The position numbers were made by a program, and so were the translations under genes. 64,000 nt of DNA, taken from Neoscytalidium dimidiatum (lineage: Eukaryota > Ascomycota > Dothideomycetes > Botryosphaeriales > Botryosphaeriaceae). Below, one piece after another: positions 13,636 through 23,634 of the stretch. The notes beneath the pieces were generated by a model, which saw only the letters and a list, made by a program, of their open reading frames with translations, was not told the origin of the DNA and made no database searches. Position 1 is the stretch's first letter. Each line of letters starts with the position of its first letter. The stretch covers positions 2,728,001-2,792,000 of the forward strand of contig CM074703.1 in NCBI GenBank assembly GCA_037367355.1. The letters run 5' to 3'.

Positions 13636-14539
13636 ATGGCGCAACAAGGAATGGGAGGCTTCTCGAGCGAACGGTTTCGTGCTGGAGGAAAGCTGTTCGG
13701 GGACCTCTTCGCAGCGACGTTCACAGCAACAGTGATTGCGCCGTCGGTGACGCTCATTGACAGGCGAGTAATGGTCGAAATGCTGTATTGTTTTTAGAAT
13801 CGACTAACGAGATGCCTGTAGAGCCCTTGTCGAGAAAGCGTCCAGCAACAAGCCTATAGTCAGCGGACTGCGTGCTCATACTCTCGCAGCATTCAAGAAA
13901 CCGGGACAACTATTCCTGGGGCGGCCCTTCGCCGCCAACTGGTCTCTCTACGCAGCCACTTTTGCCGTGGCCAACAGTGGGGAAACCGCGACAAAGGAGT
14001 TTGCTATAGCCGCGGGCGGCACCATCACACTCATCTCCACATTAGCGGTCAACGTGCCGCTGGGAGTGTGGAAAAATATCCAGTTTGCGCGCTTCTACGG
14101 CGCCAGTCCCGGCGCCGGGAGCGCAGCCGACAAGCTGGCCCAGACAGCGCTCAAGGCTCGGCCACGGCTCCCGAAAGCCGCCACCTCCGCATTCCTGGTC
14201 CGCGACGCCCTGACAATCTACGGATCCTTTGCGCTGCCGCACCGCCTGGCCGCTCTTATTCCTGACGACCTCGCCGGCCCACATGCCAAGGCGACCATGA
14301 CGCAGATGACCGCGCCCGTCCTGTCGCAGCTGGTGGCTACTCCCGTGCACCTCCTCGGCTTGAACCTGTACGACCACCCCGGGCAGGTGAGCATCAGGGA
14401 GAGGGCTGCCTGGGTGTGGAGAGGCCTCGCGGCGACGACGGCTGTGCGTTGTGTCCGAATCATCCCAGCCTTCTGCATCGGCTGCCTCACGAATCTGGAA
14501 GTACGATCATTCTTCCACGGAGCGTTGGAAGCAGCCTGA
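13636..14539 (+). CDS. Conserved-looking membrane protein of unknown function
   Basis: Exons 13636-13763 and 13822-14539 give 281 residues. The frame only closes with a GC-AG intron: the donor is AG|GCGAGT at 13764, CTAAC is present as a branch site, and the acceptor is TAG at 13821; the join reads TLIDR|ALVEK. Hydrophobic segments near the N-terminus (FAATFTATVIAPSVTLI), at WSLYAATFAVA, at the Gly/Thr-rich stretch after it and near the C-terminus (IIPAFCIGCL) suggest an integral membrane protein. I see no Px[DE]xx[KR] carrier motif and do not recognise the family. It shares a promoter with mitochondrial P5CDH, so a mitochondrial membrane location is a reasonable but untested idea. Confidence 0.75.
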
Positions 14540-14639
14540 GCAGCCTTTACATCAGAAATTCAACCAAGCACTTAATATACAAGCATAGCAAACTGTCTGC
14601 GTCTCCATCTGCACCACAACGAACATGCCATCCCCCCCT

Positions 14640-15694
14640 CTACCGCCTCGTGTCGTTAAGATGCTCCCTCTTCCCCATCAACCTCGCAACCGTGACCGCC
14701 TCCCTCAACGCCCTTCCCACGTAGCCCCTCACGCCCGCCTCCTCCAGCACCATCAGCCCCCCGATCGTGCACCCCTCCGGGCTGGTCCCCCGGTCCTTCA
14801 ACACCCCCGGATGCACGCCGTCCTGCAGCATCGCGGCGGTGCCGCGCATCGCCTGGAAGACCATCGCGCCGGCCAGGTCGCGCGGCACGCCGACCGCCAC
14901 GCTCGCGTCGACCAGCGCGTCCGCGATGACGGCGAGCAGCGCCGGCGTCGAGCCCGCCACCGCCGTCGTCGCGTCCATCAGCCGCGGCGCCACCCGCACC
15001 GTCCGCCCGATGCGCCGGAAGATGCGCTCCGTCAGCGCCAGGTCCGCGTCCGCCGGCGGCGGTGGTGGTGGTAGCAGCAGCGAGTCGTCGGAGAGCTCGA
15101 TGGCCGTCAGCGACTGCGAGACTAGCGCCGCGATGTTCGGCAGCGTGCGGATGATGCGCGCGCGCTGGCCGAGGTCGTGGTCTTCGTTGTCGTCGTCGTC
15201 GTCGTCGTTTTCTTCTTCTTCTTCTTCTTCTTCTTCTTCCGCTGTGCTGTTGCTGCCGTATAGCGTCGTCCAGAGCTGCTGTAGCGTCCAGCCGGCGGCG
15301 ACGCTGATGAGCAGCTTGCTTGCTAGTGCGTCGCGCACGCCTGGCTGCGTGAGCACGGACTCGATGTCGGCTGGGTCCGCCGCGAGGATGACGACGTCGG
15401 ATTCTTGGAGGGCGGCGGCGTTGTTGCCTCTGGATATGCTGAGGTTGTGGGAGTTCTGGGGGAAGCGGGCCTTCAGGCTTTGCTCGGACTTCTCGCTCCG
15501 GACGCAGGCGATGAAGCGGGTGAACGGCAAGGCATTGGTTTCCTCATCGGGAGGCTCGTTGATCAAGTTGGTGAGAATCGCGGTTCCTAGATTGCCTGTT
15601 TTTCACTCGTGAGGTGAGGTGTCTGCGGAGTTGATGATTGAGGCGTACCGCAGCCCAGGACGCAAAGAGTGACGGCACTTTCCTGCTCTGCCAT
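14640..15694 (-). CDS. Pyrroline-5-carboxylate reductase with acidic insertion
   Basis: Minus-strand exons 15694-15649 and 15595-14640 give 333 residues. It reduces P5C to proline with NAD(P)H. The Rossmann motif GCGNLG is split by the 53-nt intron. Further family landmarks are RTLPNIAALV, the DATTAVAGSTPA helix and the C-terminal TSPEGCTIGGLMVLEEAGVR. No presequence is visible, so a cytosolic enzyme is likely. A low-complexity insert of ten Glu followed by Asp/Asn sits just before RTLPNIAALV, and a six-Pro run follows about 25 residues after it; ordinary P5CR has a short loop in the first place. It lies 185 bp downstream of proline dehydrogenase on the same strand. Both together would form a proline-P5C cycle. 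Confidence 0.92.
15187..15240 (+). repeat. (GTC)n-(TTC)n tract coding the acidic run of P5CR
   Basis: A pure trinucleotide region reads as Glu and Asp codons on the minus strand. It explains the acidic insert and is likely length-polymorphic. Confidence 0.85.
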
Positions 15695-15879
15695 GGTGGG
15701 AACTGGCAAAAAAGAATGCTTCGTAAATTGAGAAACACGCAAGGACTGTCAAACGCAATATCGACGCTCCTATCGCTAAATATCCAACCAGGTAATCGTG
15801 ACCACGTACATCCCACTACCGACACCCTCACAGGATCGGAAGACCACCCGAGCCCGCCGTCCTGACTTCTCCACATCCA

Positions 15880-17513
15880 CTATCTCCCGCCAACCCACCG
15901 CGACGGCGCGAAGAATGCGCCCACCCGCCTCCGCACCTCCGCCTTCAGCGCCGCATACTCGTCCGCCGTCCTGGATGCGGCATCCCGGTTCTCGGCCGCC
16001 CGCCGCATGAGGTACGCCAGGCACTCGCCCAGGCTGCCCCACGTCGAGCACTTGTACACCGCGGGCGCCTCGCCGTCGCCATCGCCCCGCTGCTCCCTCC
16101 CCAGCTGCAGCAGCCCGAAGCTCACCTCGTCCGACATGCCGTGCAGCTGCGCGAACGCGACCGGCACCGTCGGCAGGCCCTGCCTCACGCGCCGCCGGTG
16201 CAGCTCGCGCGCCGCCAGCGCGCTCGCCCGGTTGTGCGTCGCCAGCACCAGGTCCACGCTGGGGAACCGCTCGCCCTCGAGCCCGGCCAGGTCGCGCGTC
16301 AGCGCGCCGCGCGCGATCGCGTCGTACGCGGCGTCGGTGCCGCGCTTCGAGTCGTGCATCAGCCCGCGCTCGTCGCTGGCCAGGTACGCGCCGCGCACCA
16401 GCTTGAGCCCGAGCGTCCAGCCCTCGGCCGCCGCGGCGCCCAGGTGCGCCGCCAGCGCCGCCGGCGTGCCCTTCAGGTACGCCTGGTACGTGTTGTACAC
16501 CAGCGCGCGGCCGTCGTCGTCGTCGTCGTCGTTGTTGTCGTTGTTGTTGTACCGCCGCATCAGCGCTAGCCCCGTCGCCGCGATCCCCCGCTGGAAGTGC
16601 TGCGACTCGGCGTCGATGATGACGCGCGCCCCGCGCGCCCGCACGCGCGTGCAGATCTCGTCCAAGGCGTCCATCATCTGCTGCGGCGGGAGGGCGCCGG
16701 CCGTGAAGGCGGCGGTGGCGAGGGGTCCGGCGCCGGTGAGTCTGGGTGGCAGGGGGGGGGTGTCTTGTTAGTGATGCGTTGTTACCTGTTTGTTTGCAGT
16801 AAGGGGGAGAAGGACGAGGAGGAGCATGGATGAATGGATGGATGGATGGATTGAACGTACTTGAGCGCCAGCTGGTCCCCTTCCTCCAGCAGGTCGACCG
16901 TCCGGAGCGTGCCCTCGGTCCACGCGGCGATGTGCTCGCACTTCCCGGCGCCAGCAGCGCCGCCGCCGCCGTGGTGCTCGGCGGCGGCCACGCCCAGCCC
17001 GTGCTGCGTGTTGGTCTTGTGGTCGAAGACGGTCTCCTTCGCGTACGTGAGGATCGTGCCCCGGAAGCCGAGCTTGCGCAGCTGCCGGATCGTCTGCGTG
17101 ACTTCGCCCGCGGTCTCGCCCGCGCAGAATTGCTTGTAGAACGTGCTCTTGAGGATGGCGTGGAGGAAGGGGTTGCGGTCGACGTTGAAGAGGAAGCTGC
17201 GGTCGGCTTTGCAGAGCGCGGAGAGGATGGAGAGGGCGGGCGTGAGGAGGACGGGCTTGGAGGAGATGGCGTTGATGCAGACGGAGCGGAGCAGCATGCT
17301 GGTGGGGAGCATGGAGAGTGGAGACGACTTCGGCGCTGCTGCTGCGTCTTGCTTCTCACCGGCCTTGTGCGAGGCCGCATCGTAGCCTTGCTGCGGCTTG
17401 AGGCTGACGGTCGTTATCCTCCGTGTGTGGTAAAGACAAGTTCTAGCGTGTGTTGTCCGGATCTTGAGGACTCTCGTGGGGTCCATCTTTCTGGTAAGGG
17501 TATGGGCGGCCAT
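15880..17513 (-). CDS. prnD: Proline dehydrogenase, mitochondrial
   Basis: Minus-strand exons 17513-16861 and 16741-15880 give 504 residues; the join reads LALK|LTGAGPL. It is the FAD enzyme that oxidises L-proline to P5C at the inner mitochondrial membrane. The N-terminus is basic and hydroxylated, typical of a presequence; a second ATG at 17486 could also serve. The TIM-barrel motifs are all present: IIDAESQHFQRG, LKLVRGAYLASDERGL, LATHNRAS, FAQLHGMSDEVSFGL and the C-terminal YLMRRAAENRD segment. An Asn/Asp run encoded by GTC/GTT repeats (near 16512-16552) interrupts the region after ALMRRY. The 119-nt intron contains a GGAT-type microsatellite. It is adjacent to P5CR and upstream of P5CDH, as expected of a proline catabolic cluster. 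Confidence 0.95.
16825..16852 (+). repeat. GGAT-type microsatellite in the proline dehydrogenase intron
   Basis: An imperfect tetranucleotide array with the unit GGAT/TGGA lies wholly inside the intron, so length variation should not alter the protein. Confidence 0.8.
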
Positions 17514-18412
17514 AGCTGGAGGGAGATGTCGGCGTTACCGTCTTCGGTGGACTCTGGCCGTGTAAGCTCTTTTGACGACGGCATGGTACAGGCTGGTTGA
17601 ATATCAGAAGAAAGTACCCCTCGTCAGGATTCTTGATGGTAGGTCTTCCCCGCACTTCCCTATCAGCTGGTTTACCCCCATCGGTCACCTTCCCGATGCC
17701 AGTTCGAGGTCACTTGGATCGCTTCGGGGCTCTTCCGACTAGGCAAGTCCGTCAAAGAGCAAGCACCGATGGTACTTTATCGTCGAGATTGGCCAATAGG
17801 GACGTCGGCCGTAGGATTAATGATTCAAAGGATAGGGTTGGTAAGCACGTAGCGGGAAGTGTTGTACGGATGGAGCCTCTCGGTCCCGTTCTCCGCTGCA
17901 CTTGGCGGTCTTAATCCGCAGCCCCACTTGTTCATGCAATCTTGCGTTCACTGTTATCGTCGCGCTTCAGTCTGGTCACCTGATGCCAGTTGCCGCGCTG
18001 GGATCCGCTTCGGTGGCGGTGCATGCCGTAGAGTCCGGGCTGCATGTGTGGAGATTAGTCTCTTCAAAACCCACTATGAGAAATGAAAAGCTTAGAGCGA
18101 TTTACCTGGACTGGAGAGAAGCAGGAGATAAGTAAAACTGAAAAATTTGTAGCCTTTTCTCTTGGAAAGCTAAGAGGTGAGTATGATATCCCAACTGCAG
18201 TCCTCCATGACTTGGCCGTTGACCCTCTCGCATTGGACAGAGAAGAGCGCACTAAGGGATAGCTTTCGACAAGACATGGAGTAAATGGTAACTATTATTC
18301 AACGTTATACCAGAGTATCACACTCATAACTCTGCACCCATGCCAGTTCGTAAGATCATTTGATATGCACAAGGGCCTGCTACTACTAAATACACGTCCC
18401 TTCCTTTTCTCA
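17514..18412. other. Promoter region of proline dehydrogenase
   Basis: About 900 bp separate the proline dehydrogenase start from the permease stop. No gene or repeat was recognised; a single CCGG lies in the middle. Confidence 0.5.
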
Positions 18413-19980
18413 TTACACTGAGTTGGAGTTGTCAGCACAAGACCAGGCGGCCGAACCTCCACTTTCGTTGTAGTCATCGATGATATCGACAATGGCACTG
18501 TAAGTGCCGGCAACCATGAGGAAAGTGCCAGAGACAATAACAAAAACGCTCCAACAAACCATCAACTTCCACTTCGTGGTCCGAATGGTCTTCCCTTTGC
18601 TCCAATTGTCGTAGAGCCACATGCCACCCATGGGCTGGAAGCTCATGAGAGTGCCAAACAGGGCGCCGATGAGCGAGATAAGGCTGCCGAAGACGGGCAC
18701 GGCGCTGGCAATGATGTACGCGATCAGGGCAATGCCGAAGGTGCAGCCGAGCCAGGTGATCCAGTGGATGGCAGAGTTATCAGTCAGGTGCTTAGAGCCA
18801 CGCAGGATGCGGACGAAGATCTGCTTGGCAGGGAAGTGGTCGTATAGCGCTATGGTGACGATCAGGCCTGGCAGAGCCAGCCCGTAGCAGACCTTCTTCA
18901 TGGTCACTCCGGCGGATCCGAGAGCAGGCGAGGCCACGTAGGACCCGCAGTAGTAGTAGACGACGATGCCGATGACGAGGTAGATCGTGCAAACCGCAGC
19001 TTGGCATATCATGAGCGCTCGAGTGTACCGCCGAGGGTCCCGCATCTCGGAGACGATGGGGAAGTAGCTGGGCACGCCGGCGAAGGCGAAGACGAGCGAC
19101 GACAGGGCAGAGACGGCCTGAGTGAAGTTTGGATGATTGAAGAGCTCGTAGTCAGATTGCCATACCCCCGTCTGGGGTGCAGCGGAAGGTCGGTCCTGAA
19201 CGCCTACAGCAATGGTGAGGGCGAAGACTGTCCGACATTAGTGCATGCTCGTATTGAACAGCAGTTTGTGACACTCACTTGCCGAAAGCAGTCCAGCTAG
19301 ACCGATCCATGCAAGCCACGTTACGCGACCGAGCGTTTGGATGCTACCACTACCGAATCCGACGATGGCAGAAACGGCAACGAAGATGGCAGTGCAGGCA
19401 CCATGTGTCGAGACAGCGTTCAGACCGATCGACAAACTGAGCATAGCAGAGCCTTCGACAAAGATCCAGTCTAGTACAAGGTTAGGGAGGGTTCCCGTAT
19501 GGTTATTGACACGTTGCTCACAAAGTATGACCGCGAGAGCAAAGAATTCTCGGCCAGCACGGCCGAATAGGATGCCTCCGACATCGTCGATGCCGTAGAC
19601 TCCGCTATGGTTCAGCTTAAAGGCGCCGACCATGTAACCCGACCAAGTCGTAATGGTAGCGATAACGCATAGCGCGATCACGCCAGGGATGAGGCCAAGG
19701 GCGTCAAATGCGGATGAAATGGAAAGAACACCCAATCCAACCTGTGTCTTCATCATGAGAGCAACAGTCCCGAACAACCCTACCTGCCAATGGTCAGTCG
19801 AAGCAGAACACGTGCGACTCTGGACAAACGCACATCGCGATAATTGGGCCCGCCCTCCGTGATCTCGCCGAAGACTGCATCCTCCTGAATGGGGATTGGA
19901 TGACTGCTCTCTATCTTCACCGAGGCAGCCCTGGGAGGGTCCTCCACATCGTACTTCTTCTCCTCAGAATACCGGGACAT
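18413..19980 (-). CDS. AAAP-family amino-acid permease
   Basis: Four minus-strand exons: 19980-19834, 19783-19522, 19470-19279 and 19227-18413, giving 471 residues. Three short introns of 50-51 nt have clear GT/AG ends. A cytoplasmic acidic N-terminus of about 50 residues precedes about eleven hydrophobic segments beginning VGLFGTVALMMKTQVGLGVL, the signature first helix of the amino acid/auxin permease family (Aa_trans, like Neurospora Mtr). The substrate is not readable, though Mtr-type proteins take up neutral amino acids. It is next to proline dehydrogenase. The characterised proline permease PrnB of Aspergillus belongs to a different family (APC), so this would be an alternative importer. 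An upstream in-frame ATG at 20109 is possible but adds an unlikely leader. Confidence 0.9.
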
Positions 19981-22954
19981 GTTGGAGAGACGCTTGGAAT
20001 GTACGGGCAAAGGACGGGAGTTGATGAGGAGCAAAATGTTTGTCTGAGTTTGGACATTGTAAGCCCCAGACGGAACGGTTATCCAAAATCCGGGGTTGTA
20101 ACGGCTCATATACTTGCTAGGCTAGGATGGTCGCCTTAGCGGGTTTCTTGCCATATGTCATCCTGTGGCTTGCCTTGATGCAGAATCAAGGTTAACAACC
20201 CGGGTCTACGGGATGGTTTCCGAGCCCCACCGGTCAGCGACCCGACCGCCTGTTATCTCTTTAATTATCTCTCTCCCCAGCTCGCATGAAGTTGGATATC
20301 AGGACTTGCTTCAGCTGTATCAGTTCCTGGTAAGTATCTGTGTTTGCTTTTACTGACTGATATGAGGGTTGTAGGAGCTGCGGCGCCACCGCGAAGCGAT
20401 TCATTCCGTCCGTTCACTACCGCACTGAGACCGTACGTCGCCGATTGTTGCCTTAATTACCGTCGCATAAGGGATCACGTGGTGATCCTATGTCCAAGCG
20501 GTATACGAAGATCCCAGCCACCCTGCTTTAGAAGTGGACGGATGCGAATGACGGCATTGGTGTCAAAGAATTCAGGCCGTGCGTGGCAAAATCTGGTTTT
20601 ACGGAGCGGCTGCAGGTTAGGGAATGGACCACCCCCGATTTTAGCACGGCAATCTACATCAGCACCGAAAGTCTACGGAAGGTGTCGTAGACATGAAGGT
20701 GGAAATGGCTATTAGAATACACACCTGAGTCAATGGTGGAAGATACTGTATAAAAAGACGTAACTTTAGAGAGTGGGTCACTATGTTTACGGGTCGCTTC
20801 GAATGGCAAAGCGTGCACCAAGGTGACCAATATTGACAAGAGGATCGGAGGTCAGTAAACAGGAATGAGCAATACGTTTGTATCGCATCTTCGCTGGATG
20901 GCCATTGGCAGATGTGCAAAGTGTGAATATGTGCAGAGGAGAGAGTAAATCAGCGTGAGTTGCTTGACTTAAGAAGGGGCTGAAAGTGCACACGCCAGCA
21001 TGGGGGCAAAGAGACGAAGGTCTACATTCATCACTTCATTAGAGTTTAGCTGCTGAAATGAATACGACTGATCACAGATCGTGTTATTTGACATCAACTT
21101 GAATGACAGAGATCTCGAAGGGCGAGGAATCTGATAGAGTGCGTAGACATGATCAATTGAATCGAAGGAGAGCGAGCATGCTAGTCCCAGACACTCTCTT
21201 CTAGCAAGGTGACTACCGCATGTCCAACTCTTGCCCGGAACCTTAGCCGATGCCATCTGGAAGAAGCTAACCTTGCACCCATTCAAAAGCAATGCGAACC
21301 CTCCAATGAACGCGTGCTGTCAGTCTTGCTCAGGTGACAACGCCAAGCGGTATATCAACTACTACCACCCGTACTGTGCGCGCGTCAATTATCTAAGAGC
21401 TGTCCGTCAACCCCGCTGGGGTAGTTAGACAAGACTAGCTCGTGATCGATTCCGACTCTTGCAATGGCAAAGCAATCCTGTACTACCGGGGGAAAAACTG
21501 GGTTAGTGTACGTCCGGACGCCCTTCTCTCTCTTGTCAATAGCCTGGTAGACCAGGTGTCCATCAGATCCAGCCACAGGGATGGGTGTCTCTGAAGGGTT
21601 TGGAGGGGGTTTAGGTCGAATGTATTCCCATGTGTTGCCGTTCTCCCGACGCCCTCGTGATGGTGGCTGGTCATTACCTGGCGGGGCCCAGAAACTCCCG
21701 AAGCAGGTCAAGCTCCCGCCCGCGTATTTACTCAGGCGTTCGAAATCTTCGAGTCTGTCATTCTTCATAGCTCGTACTTAGTGATCTGGGGCTTATAGTG
21801 GCGTAAATATCTGCCCGAGAGGGGCTGCAGGCGTAACCATGGACAGCAGAAAGCAAAACAACACACAAACGTAGTTTTGGCAGAGTTGGGATAAGTGTAG
21901 AGAAGCTACAATATGGCAACGAAACTCTGTTTCTTGTAGCCTAGTATAACCGTCTAATAATCCATTCACACCGTTGTTGTATGCTTCGCACATTATGTTA
22001 TGGATGAATCCATGATCAATTCAGTGAATTTAGGAGACATTACGGCGCTGCACTTCTCGACCGGTTCATTCCTAAGTGAAGAGAGGTTGGGCTCAATTCC
22101 TCCCTTACTCTAAGCTCTAAAAGAACCGTGATTTTACTACCGCGACTGTAGACGCAGAAAATTATAGTTAGAGCAAAAGTATAACAACCAAATTGAGTTC
22201 GGAAAACCCGTTGTGCACCTTTCCGCCGTCGGAAACAAGAGCTTCCTTTGTTTATCACGTGACTCTGAATGGCCGCTAGAATATTTGGAGATTTGGGGGC
22301 CCTTGCGGAAAGCTTCTGAAGTGTTTTGCGATAAGCTGGCAGGCAGCGAGTATTCACACATTGACTTGTGGGTTCCCAATTGCCCTCTTGTAGTTGTCGT
22401 GTCTCCGAGATCTCGTGATTCAATACTCCATACAGGCTGATAGCCTGAAGTATACGGGACGGCTCTTGGTTTGCCGGCTCACAGTACCTGGTCGGTTGGA
22501 CAGAGCATGGTTACAAGAATCCGCGGTGTAAGCGGTAGTGGGTGGATGCGGGTACAAACGTTGGAGCTGGGATTACACAGGATCACAACATCAATCACTC
22601 GGCATCATTGCGGAAAGCGGAGGGCAGAGATCACTGGAGATGATTTCCGGAGCGCGCGATCTTGCGGAGGAAGGCAGCGGAGCACAGGCTTGAGCTCTGC
22701 GGGCAACGACAGTAGAGAGGCAGGCGGCAAGTAGAGGAACCGGCATCTCAGCAGATGGTAGCTGAGGAAAGCAGGCGCGCGGGCCTTCTCGTGGAGGCAG
22801 GCAGCCTCCATAAGTAACAACAATGCCTCTCGCTGATTCTCTCCTGATCAGTACAACGGCTACTGCAGCATCGTGTCATCGCAGCTTGATATTCCCACTA
22901 CCACAGCTCCATATCACCATCACCATATTCGCTATCACGATCCAGTCATTCACC
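19981..22954. other. Intergenic region, mostly empty
   Basis: It contains the permease promoter at its left end, with CCGG tetramers near 20087, 20200 and 20230. One possible small minus-strand gene (21385-21768) is listed separately. Otherwise the DNA is relatively AT-rich with no recognisable gene. Confidence 0.5.
21385..21768 (-). CDS. Possible small orphan protein
   Basis: A 127-residue single-exon frame from ATG to stop. Its composition is protein-like: a Pro/Asn-rich middle (PKPPPNPSETPIPV) followed by segments such as SDGHLVYQAID and NPVFPPVVQDCFAIARVG. There is no signal peptide, membrane segment or motif that I recognise, and no splice sites extend it. It may be a young gene, a fragment of a decayed one, or chance. 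Confidence 0.28.
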   Translation of the reverse strand: MKNDRLEDFERLSKYAGGSLTCFGSFWAPPGNDQPPSRGRRENGNTWEYIRPKPPPNPSETPIPVAGSDGHLVYQAIDKREKGVRTYTNPVFPPVVQDCFAIARVGIDHELVLSNYPSGVDGQLLDN

Positions 22955-23634
22955 ATGTCTTTCACTTCCGAAACCGTGGTCTGCGCCGAATGCGGTCAAC
23001 GGAAGCCGTCTCACGCCTTCCCCCCGGTCGTGTCGTACCCGCTGCCACAACCAACCATTTGTTTCTACTGCCTGGTACGGCTAACATAGAAGATTCTGGC
23101 GGCCAAACAGCTGACAGCACACAGGACAATCTGGAAGAACCCACGAAGCCATTGCTTGACAAGACTCCATCGAACGGAGAACATTCCAAGAAAAAGACCA
23201 CGAGAAAAACAAAGTCTGGGAAGCCAGAGACCTACCTTTGCAATTACTGCGAACAGCGAAGACCACGGGCAGATTTCGAAGACGGCAAGAATCCACCCGA
23301 AAAGCTTCTTTTCAAACGGTGCAAGTCGTGCCAGGTGCGTTGTCTGCTGATATGGACAATGCAACCACAACTACTGACGAGAATTGAGATGATGCAGAGT
23401 GCCACTGGCCATAACAACCCTTCGTCCATCTCCCGAGACAATACAGCTGCTAGGTCAGACAGACTGTCAGAAGACTCCCTCGGCGAATATCGTCCTCTTC
23501 GCCAGTCGAGTGCGAGCCCGACAAGTCTCTGGTCAAATGATGAGAACGCGAAGGAAGAAGATGCGAGATCAGACGAGGAAGCAGACGAATACCTGGCAGA
23601 TATGAAGAAATTGTATACGAAGAAGAACCAGTAA
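22955..23634 (+). CDS. Small protein with two zinc-knuckle-like Cys clusters (Stc1-like)
   Basis: Best model: exons 22955-23074, 23125-23334 and 23398-23634, giving 188 residues; the second intron is a multiple of three and could be retained. The first cluster is CAECGQRKPSHAF...CFYC near the N-terminus. The second is CNYCEQRRPRADF...RCKSC around residues 80-110. The C-X2-C, then K/R-rich, then aromatic, then C-X2-C arrangement resembles the Stc1 domain, known from the fission-yeast protein that links RNAi to the CLRC complex; the match is by eye. The C-terminal third is acidic and Ser-rich and probably disordered, ending in a basic tail. Neighbours give no functional hint. Confidence 0.65.
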
